Notes: a model not told the origin generated them from the sequence alone. A DNA stretch of 64,000 nt from Halonotius sp046719765 (GCF_046719765.1 NZ_JABEBY010000007.1:1-64000), one strand, 5' to 3'; shown: positions 23,390 through 32,355, counted from the stretch's first letter. Made by a program: numbers and translations.

Positions 23390-24064
23390 TTAGTCAGCGC
23401 GGTCAGGCGTTTCGAGCGTCGTCTCATCGCTCGGCTCGAAGGACTCGTAGTGGACGACCGATTCGATCGGCCGCCGGCCCTTGCGCTCGTTGTCGATGTC
23501 AGCGGCGGGATCAGCCGGATACCCCAAGGTGATCAGCATCACCGGTTCGTACCCCTCAGGAACGTCAAACTCCTCGATGAGAGCGTCGCCATCAAACCCT
23601 TCCATCGGACAGCTGGCGACGCCGTGTGTCCAGGCCGCATACATAAGCGTCATCGCCGCCAACGACGTTGATCGCGTCGTCCACGTTCGGCGGTCGGCCG
23701 CAGCCATACCGGCCATCGCCTCGACATTATCCAGGAGGGCAGCCCGCACGTCCTCGTTGGGGATATACTCCTTGGCGAGCCAGTCGTCGAAGACCGCCTC
23801 GGCGTGCGCCATCGGATCGGTGTTGCCGAGCACCACGACAGCCGTGTCGGCGTCAACAACGTGTTCCTGCCCGTTGGCGACGGCTTTGAGTCGCTCCTTG
23901 GTCTCGGGCTCACGAAGCGCGAGGAACTCCCATGGCTGGAGGTTGTAGCCGGAGGGCGCAAGCGTCGTTGCCTCGAAGATGGTATCGAGCGTCGACTGAT
24001 CGATCGGCTCGTCGCTGTAATCGTGTACGGATCGTCGGGTCACAACGGCGTCTGTGAAATCCAC
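23390..24064 (-). CDS. Nitroreductase family flavoprotein
   Basis: The protein shows the nitroreductase N-terminus (VVTRRSVHDYSDEPID, FMN phosphate contacts). The central TTLAPSGYNLQPWEFLAL follows, and near the end MLITLGYPADP. These are FMN-dependent NAD(P)H oxidoreductases acting on nitro or quinone compounds. A GTG at 24064 (giving VDFTDAVVTRRSV) is the best start: the frame continues upstream to 24217, but that part is basic and unlike the family. The length is then 224 aa, typical for the family. Confidence 0.87.
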   Translation of the reverse strand: MDFTDAVVTRRSVHDYSDEPIDQSTLDTIFEATTLAPSGYNLQPWEFLALREPETKERLKAVANGQEHVVDADTAVVVLGNTDPMAHAEAVFDDWLAKEYIPNEDVRAALLDNVEAMAGMAAADRRTWTTRSTSLAAMTLMYAAWTHGVASCPMEGFDGDALIEEFDVPEGYEPVMLITLGYPADPAADIDNERKGRRPIESVVHYESFEPSDETTLETPDRAD

Positions 24065-24176
24065 ACCAACGCGAGGGGCCGAACAGGCATAACGACACGG
24101 CTCCCGGCGAGTATCAAAATTGGGCTCGCCGACTGAACCAATACGGTTTTGCCCAAACCATCGGTAGCAGTGTGTG

Positions 24177-25388
24177 ATGGCAGTGTCGACCGCGTTGCTG
24201 ATCGGGATCGTCGCCACACTGTTTGTCGCCTACAACATCGGCGGCGCGACGACAGGGCCGGCGTTCGGCCCGGCGGTTGGGGCCGAGGTGATCGGAAAGC
24301 TCACCGCCGCGGGACTAATGTCAGTCTGTTTTGCCGCCGGAGCGTGGACGCTTGGCCGCCGGGTCGTCGACACGCTGGGGCGGGAGCTACTGGCCGAACC
24401 GGGCGTGTTGACGCTCAAAAGCAGCATCGTCGTGCTCCTGTTCATCGGCGGCGCGCTGTTGGTGGGCAACCTCTCGGGCGCACCGGCGTCGACCTCGATG
24501 ACCGCCGTCGGCGCGATCATCGGCCTCGGTGTCGCCACCGACGCCCTAAACTGGAGTGTCGTCGGTGTCATCGTCTCCTGGTGGGTCGTCTCGCCGGTAA
24601 TCGCCTTCTGGGCGGCGGTGATGATCGGCCGGTATCTCTACCCCTACATCGATCGAGCCATCGCCATCGATCAGACCCCGGGGGCGTTGCTCACACTCAA
24701 TCGAACGGGAACGGTTCCGCGGCCGCAACTCGGCGACGCAACGACGCGCCGGGAACTCGTCGGGACGGTCGTTGTTGTCGGGATCGGCTGTCTGATGGCG
24801 TTTAGCTCCGGGACGAGCAACATCGCCAACGCGATCGCACCGCTCGTGGGCAGCGGACAGCTTGCGATGAATCCCGCGATCCTGCTCGGCACGGCTGCGG
24901 TTGCCGTCGGCGCGTTCACGATCGCTCGCCGGACGATGGAGACGCTGGGCAACGATATCACCGATCTGCCGCTGACCGCCGCCATCGTCGTTGCGGTCGT
25001 CAGTTCGGTGATCGTCGTGCTGCTGTCGGCGGCGGGGATTCCGGCGAGCTTCGTCATCATCGCGACGATGTGTATCGTCGGCCTCGGCTGGGGGCGAGCA
25101 ACCCGAACGATCACCATCACCGATGCGGTTCGCGGCCGGGGGGCTCCACAGGTCACAACCGCCGCGTTGCGAAGCGACGAAGAGAGCCCGACGGTTGGAG
25201 ACCCGTCAACCGCTGACGCTGAGCAGGATCTCCAGCCGATCGGTGAGGAAACCGTCAGCGGGACAGACGAATCACCAGCACTGTTCGATCCCTCGACGAC
25301 GGCGCGGGTGATCGCGATGCAGAACGTGGTTCCGATCCTCGCAACAGTCGGCTCGTTTCTGACGTTCACCGTCGTCGGTAGCATCTGA
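24177..25388 (+). CDS. Inorganic phosphate transporter, PiT family
   Basis: The protein has about ten membrane segments and two PiT signature repeats. The first is near residue 20 (VAYNIGGATTGPAFGPAVGA). The second is near residue 205 (AFSSGTSNIANAIAPLVGSG). The permease family co-transports phosphate with cations at low affinity. The hydrophilic loop at about residues 315-365 is acidic. An ATG at 24177 follows an in-frame GTG at 24174, and either may start. A separate high-affinity pst operon lies at 44.9-51.5 kb. Confidence 0.88.
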   Translation: MAVSTALLIGIVATLFVAYNIGGATTGPAFGPAVGAEVIGKLTAAGLMSVCFAAGAWTLGRRVVDTLGRELLAEPGVLTLKSSIVVLLFIGGALLVGNLSGAPASTSMTAVGAIIGLGVATDALNWSVVGVIVSWWVVSPVIAFWAAVMIGRYLYPYIDRAIAIDQTPGALLTLNRTGTVPRPQLGDATTRRELVGTVVVVGIGCLMAFSSGTSNIANAIAPLVGSGQLAMNPAILLGTAAVAVGAFTIARRTMETLGNDITDLPLTAAIVVAVVSSVIVVLLSAAGIPASFVIIATMCIVGLGWGRATRTITITDAVRGRGAPQVTTAALRSDEESPTVGDPSTADAEQDLQPIGEETVSGTDESPALFDPSTTARVIAMQNVVPILATVGSFLTFTVVGSI

Positions 25389-25450
25389 TCGGTACACCGA
25401 CAGCGCGTAGCGGTGTGCATTTGTACGCACTACGCCGTAGAGATCTGGTG

Positions 25451-26149
25451 ATGTCTCTGAGCGGTCGCTTCAGCGGACGGCAGACGCAGTTTCAGGTCGA
25501 TCTCGTCTACGGGCTGGCGTTTACCCTCGGCTTCGGCTACCTGTTGTTTTTCGGGATGGATCCCCGGGTTGCGGCCTTCGAGGGTGGACTCGTCCTCGGG
25601 TACTTTCTGCGGGTCTGGGAGAACATGACGATCTACGAGCAGGTCTTGGCCGAGGAGGTCGCCGAGGAGGCCGAACAGGCCGTTGCCGACGAGGTCGAAC
25701 AGCGTGTCCCCAGCGAGGTCGAGGATCGCGTCGCCGACGAGGTGCAAACCGAGGTCGAAGATCGGGTGCCCGAACAGGTCACCGCGACAGTCGAAGACGA
25801 GGTGACGGCCGAACTCGAATCGCAGGTGCCAGACGAGGTACAGACCGAAGTCGAAGACCGGGTTGCCGACGAGGTGCAAACCGAGGTCGAAGACTGCGTG
25901 GCCGACGAGGTACAGACAGAGGTCGAAGACCGGGTTCCGGACGAAGTGCAGACGGAGGTCGAAGACTGCGTGGCCGACGAGGTGAGCGACGTGATCGACG
26001 ACCGTGTCGCCGAGGAGGTCGCCAGCGAGGTCGAAGCGCAGGTTTCCGACGCAGTCACCGACCGTGTCGCCGACGAGGTGGAGGAAACCGTCGCCGAGGA
26101 GATCGAACAGCAGGTCGACGGTGAACGCGACGACGAGGGGTCGCCGTAG
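25451..26149 (+). CDS. Membrane-anchored coiled-coil protein with tandem 12-residue repeats
   Basis: Two N-terminal hydrophobic segments (VYGLAFTLGFGYLLFFGM and VAAFEGGLVLGYFL, about residues 17-53) precede about 175 residues of charged amphipathic repeats. At least four consecutive 36-bp units start at 25835, 25871, 25907 and 25943 and encode variants of EVQTEVEDRVAD. The preceding region contains more diverged copies. Two units replace Arg by Cys (VEDCVADE), which is unusual in this organism. The C-terminus predicts a rod-like coiled coil. I do not recognise a family; a structural or membrane-tethering role is inference. Confidence 0.7.
   Translation: MSLSGRFSGRQTQFQVDLVYGLAFTLGFGYLLFFGMDPRVAAFEGGLVLGYFLRVWENMTIYEQVLAEEVAEEAEQAVADEVEQRVPSEVEDRVADEVQTEVEDRVPEQVTATVEDEVTAELESQVPDEVQTEVEDRVADEVQTEVEDCVADEVQTEVEDRVPDEVQTEVEDCVADEVSDVIDDRVAEEVASEVEAQVSDAVTDRVADEVEETVAEEIEQQVDGERDDEGSP
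25835..25978 (+). repeat. Four tandem 36-bp units in the coiled-coil gene
   Basis: Four copies start at 25835, 25871, 25907 and 25943. They are similar but not identical. The even spacing keeps the reading frame, so copy number can change without frameshift. Each encodes 12 residues. Confidence 0.75.
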
Positions 26150-26197
26150 GTGGCCGCGACCTCCTATCTTTTTGACGATCCACACAGCAGATAGGGT

Positions 26198-27571
26198 ATG
26201 GATCAGATTGCCTTCGGCACTGATGGCTGGCGTGCAACGTTGGACACCTTCACCGACCGGCGCGTCCGGATCGTCGGCGAGGCAGTCGCCCGGTATCTCG
26301 ACGACGAGGGGCACACCGACCCCGTCATCGTCGGCTACGACGCCCGCGAAACGTCGCCCGGCTTTGCGGAAAGCCTCGCTGAGATCCTCGCCGGCCACGG
26401 CTTCGATGTGCTCCTGCCCGAGCGCGACTGCCCGACGCCGGTGATCGCCTACGCCATCGTCAACCGCGGGCTCTCATGTGCGCTGATGGTCACGGCCTCA
26501 CACAACCCGCCGGAGTACAACGGCGTCAAGTTCATTCCCGAGGACGGCGCGCCCGCACTGCCCGAACGCACCGAGAAGATCGTCGACAACCTCGCCGAAC
26601 CCGACCTCCTGCCCGAGGAGGAGTGGGGCGAGATTCGGGAGATCGATCCGATCCCGGATCACGCCGAGCACGCGACCGATCTCGTCGGCGCGGATCTCTC
26701 CGATCTCACCATCGTCTACGACGCCCTCCACGGCAGCGGCCGCGGCGTCACCGACGCCCTCCTGGAGTCGGCGGGCGCGGAGGTCATCACCCGCCGCTGT
26801 ACCCAAGATCCCGACTTCGGCGGCGGCGAACCCGAACCGAGCCCCGAGAATCTCCAGCCGCTGGCTGACGCGGTCGAAGAACACGACGCCGACCTCGGGA
26901 TCGCCAACGATGGCGACGCCGACCGGATCGCCATCACGACGCCCGACCGCGGCTACCTCGACGAAAACCTGTTTTTCGCCGCCGTCTACGACTACCTCCT
27001 TGAGTCGGATTCCGGCCCCGCCGTCCGCTCGGTGTCGACGACGTTCCTCATCGACCGGATCGCGGAGGCAAATGGGCAAGAAGTCATCGAGGTGCCGGTC
27101 GGCTTCAAGTGGGTCGGGAAGGCGATGGGCGACTCCGACGCGCTGATCGGCGGCGAGGAATCGGGCGGCTTCTCGATCCGTGGCCACATCCGCGAGAAAG
27201 ACGGCGTCCTGATGGCCCTGCTCGCTGGCGCGGTCACCGCCGCCAAACCGCTCGACGACCGCGTCGACGCCCTGCTGGAGGAGTTCGGCGAGATCCACGC
27301 CAGCAAACGCAGCGTCGAGTGCCCCGACAGCGAGAAGGAGCGCGTCCTCGACGACCTCGAAGACCACATCCCGGAATCAGTTGCCGGCAGCGCGGTCGCC
27401 AACACCGTCACGCTCGACGGGTTCAAGCTCCTGCTTGAGGACGGCTCGTGGCTGCTGATTCGCCCGAGCGGCACCGAGCCGAAACTACGGGTCTACGGCG
27501 AGGCCAGCAGCGACGAACGACTGCAGACCCTGCTGGATGAGGGCGTCGCCCTCGTCGAACCGCTGGTCTGA
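26198..27571 (+). CDS. Phosphoglucomutase/phosphomannomutase family protein
   Basis: The alpha-D-phosphohexomutase motifs are present in order: catalytic serine loop TASHNPPEYNGVKF, metal-binding NDGDADRIAI, sugar-binding GGEESGGFSIRGHI and phosphate-binding RPSGTEPKLRVYG. The enzyme moves phosphate between C1 and C6 of a hexose; substrate preference (glucose, mannose or glucosamine) cannot be read. It is 457 aa. A second, different member lies at 28897-30255, on the other side of pcn. A TATA-like TATCTTTTTG lies about 30 nt upstream. Confidence 0.93.
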   Translation: MDQIAFGTDGWRATLDTFTDRRVRIVGEAVARYLDDEGHTDPVIVGYDARETSPGFAESLAEILAGHGFDVLLPERDCPTPVIAYAIVNRGLSCALMVTASHNPPEYNGVKFIPEDGAPALPERTEKIVDNLAEPDLLPEEEWGEIREIDPIPDHAEHATDLVGADLSDLTIVYDALHGSGRGVTDALLESAGAEVITRRCTQDPDFGGGEPEPSPENLQPLADAVEEHDADLGIANDGDADRIAITTPDRGYLDENLFFAAVYDYLLESDSGPAVRSVSTTFLIDRIAEANGQEVIEVPVGFKWVGKAMGDSDALIGGEESGGFSIRGHIREKDGVLMALLAGAVTAAKPLDDRVDALLEEFGEIHASKRSVECPDSEKERVLDDLEDHIPESVAGSAVANTVTLDGFKLLLEDGSWLLIRPSGTEPKLRVYGEASSDERLQTLLDEGVALVEPLV

Positions 27572-27614
27572 GCGCCCGTCGGCGACATCGCTGCGGCCGA
27601 AGCCGCGACGAAAT

Positions 27615-27647
27615 AGGGTGTAAACCGGGTGTCTTTTTATTCGGGCT
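27615..27647 (+). repeat. Upstream copy of the pcn promoter segment
   Basis: It is identical to 28001-28033 except one T/C difference. It contains GGGTGTAAACC and the TATA-like TTTTTAT, and is followed by an ATG at 27661 at almost the same distance as the pcn ATG from its copy. Confidence 0.8.
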
Positions 27648-27700
27648 TCGCTGCAGGATAATGACGTTGGGTCGCGTCACAAAACAAGCTGACCTGGGAG

Positions 27701-27829
27701 GTGAACATCATCTCCGAAAAACCGCAAATCACAGCGATCATCTGCGGGACAGTTCTCGTCCTGTTTGGTAGGCCGGTCGGAACCGTCGTGCTGATGATCG
27801 CTGTCACGTCGGCTGTCGACGGCGAGTGA
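27701..27829 (+). CDS. Possible 42-residue membrane peptide
   Basis: A GTG at 27701 opens a frame with a hydrophobic helix (ITAIICGTVLVLFG, then VGTVVLMIAVTSAV) ending at TGA 27827-27829. GGGAGG directly precedes the start, very close for a Shine-Dalgarno. It lies downstream of the duplicated pcn-type promoter. An ATG at 27661 in another frame yields only a 36-residue polar peptide. Coding is uncertain. Confidence 0.35.
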   Translation: MNIISEKPQITAIICGTVLVLFGRPVGTVVLMIAVTSAVDGE

Positions 27830-28000
27830 CTCGCTGTCGACTGGTCTCCTTTTTTTGGATTCAGGCCGCTGATGCTATCATCCTCTCGGATGTTTCACTG
27901 GCCTGTATACCATGGAGACTGGGTGTCTCCGTCTACTAGTAGACACTCCTCATTGATGTAATTTGCTATAGAACCTACAAACAGCCTGATGTCGGCGAAC

Positions 28001-28033
28001 AGGGTGTAAACCGGGTGTCTTTTTATCCGGGCT
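28001..28033 (+). promoter_or_regulatory. Promoter region of pcn
   Basis: It contains GGGTGTAAACC followed by a TATA-like TTTTTAT at about 28020-28026, about 25 nt before the pcn ATG at 28049. The segment is duplicated at 27615-27647. Confidence 0.6.
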
Positions 28034-28048
28034 TTCGTACCCCGGAGC

Positions 28049-28792
28049 ATGTTCAAGGCCATCGTGAGTGCGGAGACGCTGAAGGACGCACTCGACTCGG
28101 TGAGCGTGCTGGTCGACGAGTGTAAGATCCGGCTGGAAGAAGAGGAGTTCGCCATCCGCGCCGTCGACCCCGCAAACGTCGGGATGGTCGACCTCTCGCT
28201 GGCGGCGGCGGCCTTCGAGTCCTACGAGGCCGACGGCGGCGTCATCGGCGTCAACCTCGGCCGGCTTGAGGATATCGCCGGGATGGCAAACAGCGGCGAT
28301 CTCATCCATCTCGAACTCGACGAGGAGACCCGCAAGCTCCACATCCAGATCGACGGCCTCTCCTACACGCTCGCGCTGATCGACCCCGACTCGATCCGCC
28401 AGGAACCCGACATCCCGGATCTCGATCTCCCCGCCGAGATCATCCTCGAAGGCAGCCAGCTCGGCCGTGGGATCACCGCCGCCGACATGGTCAGCGACCA
28501 CATCGCCCTCCGCGTCGATCCCGACGCCGAGGCCTTCTACATCGAAGCCGAGGGCGACACCGACGACGTGGATCTCAAACTCGACAGCGACGACCTGATC
28601 GATCTGACGCCCGGCGCGGCCGACTCGCTGTTCTCGCTGGACTATCTCAAGGATATGAACAAGGCGATCCCGAACGCGACGGAGGTCACCGCCGAACTCG
28701 GCGAGGAGTTCCCCGTCAAGCTTCATTACGAGTTCGCCGAAGGGCTCGGCCAGGTCACCTACATGCTCGCGCCGCGCATTCAAAGCGAGTAG
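28049..28792 (+). CDS. pcn: DNA polymerase sliding clamp (PCNA)
   Basis: This homotrimeric ring tethers replicative polymerases and other PIP-box proteins to DNA. Family features are MFKAIVSAETLKDALDSVSV, EEEFAIRAVDPANVGMVDL, the interdomain loop around LDLPAEIIL, and the C-terminal KLHYEFAEGLGQVTYMLAPR with its LAPR end. The length of 247 aa is exact for the family. No primase or replication-factor gene follows; phosphohexomutase genes flank it on both sides. Confidence 0.98.
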   Translation: MFKAIVSAETLKDALDSVSVLVDECKIRLEEEEFAIRAVDPANVGMVDLSLAAAAFESYEADGGVIGVNLGRLEDIAGMANSGDLIHLELDEETRKLHIQIDGLSYTLALIDPDSIRQEPDIPDLDLPAEIILEGSQLGRGITAADMVSDHIALRVDPDAEAFYIEAEGDTDDVDLKLDSDDLIDLTPGAADSLFSLDYLKDMNKAIPNATEVTAELGEEFPVKLHYEFAEGLGQVTYMLAPRIQSE

Positions 28793-28896
28793 TCGGCATC
28801 AACGTGAGGAGTCGACACCAACGACGCCTAATCGAACGCGCGGATCCGACAGCGACAGGCCGCAACCGATTTTACCGACCCGCTTGAGGCGTACGT

Positions 28897-30255
28897 ATGG
28901 AAGTGTTTGGCTCCAGTGGGGCCCGCGGGATCGCCGGCACCGAGCTTACCCCGGAGTTCGTTCTCACAGTCGCCCAAGCCGCCGGCACGGTCTGGGAGGC
29001 CGACCGCGCCGCCGTCGCCACCGACACCCGCCTGACCGGGCAAATGTTCGCCGACGCCACCGCATCAGGGCTGGCCGGCGTCGGGCTCGATGTCGACCGG
29101 CTTGGGGTGACGCCAACCCCGGCGATCGGCCGCTACTGCGAACAGGAGGCGATCCCGGGGGTCATGCTGACGGCCTCCCACAACCCGCCGGAGTACAACG
29201 GCGTCAAGCTGATCGGTGCCGACGGGATCGAGCTCTCGATCGACCGCCTAGAGCGGATCGAAGCCCACGCCCTCGGCGAGGAGTTCGATCTCGTTCCGTG
29301 GGAGTTTGTCGGCGAGAGCCGCGAGATCGACACCGCAAACGCAACCTACCGCCAATCGCTCATCGACGCCGTCGACACCGACCGGATCGCCGACGCCGAT
29401 CTCACGGTCGCGCTCGATCCGGGCCACGGCGCGGGTGGGCTCGTCAGCCCGGAGTTCTACCGCGAGTTGGGCTGTAAGGTCGTCACTGTCAACGCCCAAC
29501 TCGACGGCCGGTTTCCGGGACGGATGCCCGAACCGGTTCCCGAAAACCTCGATGACCTCAGTCGGCTTGTCACCGCCGCTGACGCCGACGTTGGGATTGC
29601 CCACGACGGCGACGCCGACCGCTCGGTCTTCTTCGATGAGCAGGGACAGTTTATCGATGGCAACGCCTCGCTGGCCGCCCTCGCCGAACGCGAGCTATCG
29701 GCTGGCGATCACACGGTCGCCGCGGTCAACGTCTCACAGCGGTTGGTCGATGTCTGCGAGCGCGTCGACGCCGAGTTGGAGTTAACGCCGATCGGCGCGA
29801 GTCACATCATCACCCGAATCAAAGAGCTGTGGACGGCCGGTGAGACCGTCCCGATCGCCGGCGAGGGCAACGGCGGCGTCTTCTTCCCGAACCATCGGCT
29901 CGTCCGCGATGGCCCCTACATCGGCGCGAAGTTCCTCGAACTGATCGCCGAGCGGCCGGCCAGCGAGGTCGTCACGCCGTATCAGGATTACCACAGCACA
30001 CGGGTTAATCTCGCCTACGGCAGCGAGGCCGAACGCCGGACGATGCTGTCGGCCGCCGAGGACTATGTGAAAACTGCTGACGCCGAGATCTCGACGCTCG
30101 ACGGCTACCGCCTCGATTACGGCGATTCGTGGGTGTTGGTGCGGCCGAGCGGCACCGAGCCAAAGATCCGGATCGTCGCCGAGGCGACGACCGCCGACCG
30201 CGCCGAGGAGCTGGCAACCGATCTCGCCGACGTGGTACGGGCGGCTGTGGAGTAA
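28897..30255 (+). CDS. glmM: Phosphoglucosamine mutase-like phosphohexomutase
   Basis: The protein begins MEVFGSSGARGIAGTELTPE, as archaeal GlmM-type proteins do. It has the serine loop LTASHNPPEYNGVKLIG, metal loop HDGDADRSVFF, sugar-specificity loop AGEGNGGVFFP and phosphate loop RPSGTEPKIRIVAE. The expected reaction is glucosamine-6-phosphate to glucosamine-1-phosphate for UDP-GlcNAc and glycan synthesis; broader activity is possible. It is 452 aa. A TATA-like GATTTTACC is about 27 nt upstream of the ATG. Confidence 0.87.
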   Translation: MEVFGSSGARGIAGTELTPEFVLTVAQAAGTVWEADRAAVATDTRLTGQMFADATASGLAGVGLDVDRLGVTPTPAIGRYCEQEAIPGVMLTASHNPPEYNGVKLIGADGIELSIDRLERIEAHALGEEFDLVPWEFVGESREIDTANATYRQSLIDAVDTDRIADADLTVALDPGHGAGGLVSPEFYRELGCKVVTVNAQLDGRFPGRMPEPVPENLDDLSRLVTAADADVGIAHDGDADRSVFFDEQGQFIDGNASLAALAERELSAGDHTVAAVNVSQRLVDVCERVDAELELTPIGASHIITRIKELWTAGETVPIAGEGNGGVFFPNHRLVRDGPYIGAKFLELIAERPASEVVTPYQDYHSTRVNLAYGSEAERRTMLSAAEDYVKTADAEISTLDGYRLDYGDSWVLVRPSGTEPKIRIVAEATTADRAEELATDLADVVRAAVE

Positions 30256-30328
30256 CCGCAACAACACCGGCGAACCTGTCACCATGGCGGCAAACATGGT
30301 AAGAGCCTGCCCACCCAAATAGCGAGCC

Positions 30329-30634
30329 ATGGAACGAATCGTCGCGGTGGTTCCGGAGGCGGGGTTGCACGCGCGGCCGGCATCGAAGTTCGTCCAGACG
30401 GCGAACCGATTCGACAGCGAGATCACGGTCGGTCGCACCGACGGCGACGCCGTGAGCGCAAACAGCATGCTCGCGGTGACCGGGCTGAACATCGAACATG
30501 GCGAGGAAATCCGGATCACCGCCGACGGCGACGACAGCGAAGCCGCCCTCGACGAGCTCGAAACCCTGTTGACGACGCCGGTCGAAGACGAGGATGGCGA
30601 CGGCGATGAGAACGAGGAGGAAGCAAGCGAATGA
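30329..30634 (+). CDS. ptsH: Phosphocarrier protein HPr
   Basis: HPr shuttles phosphate from enzyme I to sugar-specific EII proteins. The active-site histidine is in VPEAGLHARPASKF and the regulatory serine-site region is ANSMLAVTGLNI. The C-terminal 20 residues are an acidic tail beyond the usual 85-90 aa. The last four bases overlap the enzyme I start (ATGA), so the two are translationally coupled. No EII genes are in the window. Confidence 0.93.
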   Translation: MERIVAVVPEAGLHARPASKFVQTANRFDSEITVGRTDGDAVSANSMLAVTGLNIEHGEEIRITADGDDSEAALDELETLLTTPVEDEDGDGDENEEEASE

Positions 30635-32316
30635 AGCTCAACGGGGTTGGGAGCACGCCGCTGTCCGGTGTCGGCACCGCCCGCTGGTACCGCCCCGGCG
30701 ATCTAACACTCCCCGAGAAGCCGGACCCAAGCGCGGTCGACAGCGACGCCGAGCAGTCTCGCTTCGAGGACGCCCAATCGACCGCCCGCGGGCAGATCGA
30801 GACCGCCCGGCAGCAGGCCGCCGACCGCGTCGGCGAGGACGAAGCCGCGGTCTTCGAGGCCCACCTCCAGTTTCTCGATGATCCCCAACTCGTCGGCGAT
30901 ATCGAGACCGCAATCGGCGAGGGGACACCGGCCGAACACGCCGTCGACGACCGGTTTGGGGAGGCGATCGCGCAGTTCGAGGGGATGGACGGCCGGATGG
31001 CCGAACGCGCCGACGACCTGCGGGATATCCGGGATCGACTCCTCCGGTCGCTGTTGGCTGTCGAAACCGTCGATCTCTCGGCGTTGCCGGCCGGCACGAT
31101 CCTGCTGGCCGAGCGGCTCACCCCGAGCGATACCGCGGAACTCGATCCCGATTCGGTCGCCGGGATCGCCACCGTCACCGGGGGTCGCACCTCTCATGCC
31201 GCGATCATCGCCCGCTCGCTGGCGATCCCCGCGGTCGTCGGTGTCGGCGAAGAACTGACAGAGATCGAGGAGGGCGATGAGGTGCTCGTTGATGGCGAGG
31301 CCGGAACCGTTGTTGTCGATCCCGACGAGGACGAACGGGCGGCCGCCGGCGGCGTTGACGCTCCCGTCGTCGAGGAGACGGTTACGACCGCCGACGGGAA
31401 GCGGATCGAGGTCGCAGCCAACGTCGGCGGCGAGGCGGAGCTCGATCCGGCGGTCGCCCGCGGTGCCGACGGGATCGGGCTCTTTCGCAGCGAGTTTCTG
31501 TTTTTAGATCGGCAGTCCCCGCCGGATGAGGCCGAGCAGTACGACGCGATCACGACCGCGCTGGCAGCGTTTCCCGACGATCGGGTCGTCGTCCGAACGC
31601 TGGACATCGGCGGCGACAAAGACGTGCCGTATCTCGATCTTCCAGAGGAAACAAACCCCTTCCTCGGCCAGCGTGGGATTCGGCTCTCACTGGGCGAGCA
31701 CGCCGATCTCTTCGAGACACAGTTGCGCGCGTTGCTGCGGGCGGCCGCCAGCGAGCACGGCGACGACCTTGCGGTGATGTTTCCGATGGCGACACAGATC
31801 GAGGAGGTCGAGACCGCCATCGAACGCGTCGACGCGGTCGCCGACGATCTTGACGGCGAGGGTGTCGACTACGCGATGCCGGAACTCGGCGTGATGATCG
31901 AAACGCCGGCGGCCGCGTTTCTCGCCGACGCCTTAGCGGAGCGACTGGACTTTCTCAGCATCGGCACCAACGACCTCACGCAGTACGTGATGGCCGTCGA
32001 CCGCGAAAACGACGCCGTCGCCGACTACCACGATCCGTTGCATCCGGCGGTGTTGCGCGCCATCGACCGGACGGTCTCGGCGGCCGAGGGCAACGACGCC
32101 TGGGTCGGGATGTGCGGCGAGATGGCCGGCGATCCCGAGCTGACGGAGCTGCTTGTCGGCCTCGGGCTCGACGAACTCAGCATGAGTGCGGTGACAGTGC
32201 CGGCAGTGAAAGAACAGGTGCAACAAACCGCGACCGACGCTGCCCGCGAGCTGGCCGAGGAGGTGCTGGCCTGTGAGACGCGGGCCGAGGTGCAGGCAGT
32301 GCTCGACGATACCTAG
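30631..32316 (+). CDS. ptsI: Phosphoenolpyruvate-protein phosphotransferase (enzyme I)
   Basis: It autophosphorylates from phosphoenolpyruvate and phosphorylates HPr. The phosphohistidine domain has GGRTSHAAIIARSLAIPAVV. The PEP-binding barrel shows GADGIGLFRSEFLFLDRQ, VVRTLDIGGDKDVPYL, LGVMIETPAAAFLA and SIGTNDLTQYVMAVDREN, and MCGEMAGDPE near the end. The length of 561 aa is normal. It overlaps ptsH by four bases. In haloarchaea the PTS serves mainly fructose uptake; the permease must be encoded elsewhere. Confidence 0.96.
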   Translation: MKLNGVGSTPLSGVGTARWYRPGDLTLPEKPDPSAVDSDAEQSRFEDAQSTARGQIETARQQAADRVGEDEAAVFEAHLQFLDDPQLVGDIETAIGEGTPAEHAVDDRFGEAIAQFEGMDGRMAERADDLRDIRDRLLRSLLAVETVDLSALPAGTILLAERLTPSDTAELDPDSVAGIATVTGGRTSHAAIIARSLAIPAVVGVGEELTEIEEGDEVLVDGEAGTVVVDPDEDERAAAGGVDAPVVEETVTTADGKRIEVAANVGGEAELDPAVARGADGIGLFRSEFLFLDRQSPPDEAEQYDAITTALAAFPDDRVVVRTLDIGGDKDVPYLDLPEETNPFLGQRGIRLSLGEHADLFETQLRALLRAAASEHGDDLAVMFPMATQIEEVETAIERVDAVADDLDGEGVDYAMPELGVMIETPAAAFLADALAERLDFLSIGTNDLTQYVMAVDRENDAVADYHDPLHPAVLRAIDRTVSAAEGNDAWVGMCGEMAGDPELTELLVGLGLDELSMSAVTVPAVKEQVQQTATDAARELAEEVLACETRAEVQAVLDDT

Positions 32317-32334
32317 TCGGTGTGCTGTCAGCAC

Positions 32335-32355
32335 CGCCAGGACAGGGATTTGAAC
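32335..32355 (-). repeat. Duplicated 3' end of tRNA-Ser
   Basis: These 21 bases are identical to the 3' end of the tRNA-Ser gene at 32471-32491, in the same orientation, 136 bp away. This looks like an attachment-site scar. The copy also forms one arm of an inverted repeat with 32386-32397. Confidence 0.75.

Larger units (their letters stand above)
27572..28048. other. Intergenic region between phosphohexomutase and pcn, with a duplicated promoter segment
   Basis: A 33-bp segment at 27615-27647 recurs at 28001-28033 with one mismatch. The second copy is the promoter side of pcn. Between them are a short ORF (27701-27829), a T-rich run at 27850-27856 and two adjacent hairpins. Hairpin arms GGAGAC/GTCTCC are at 27914-27930 and the perfect palindrome GTCTACTAGTAGAC is at 27931-27944. 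No other gene is seen. Confidence 0.7.

Noticed and set aside
28001..28048. Replication origin next to pcn
   Set aside because: No orc1/cdc6 gene and no cluster of ORB-like repeats is seen; the duplicated block is a promoter segment.
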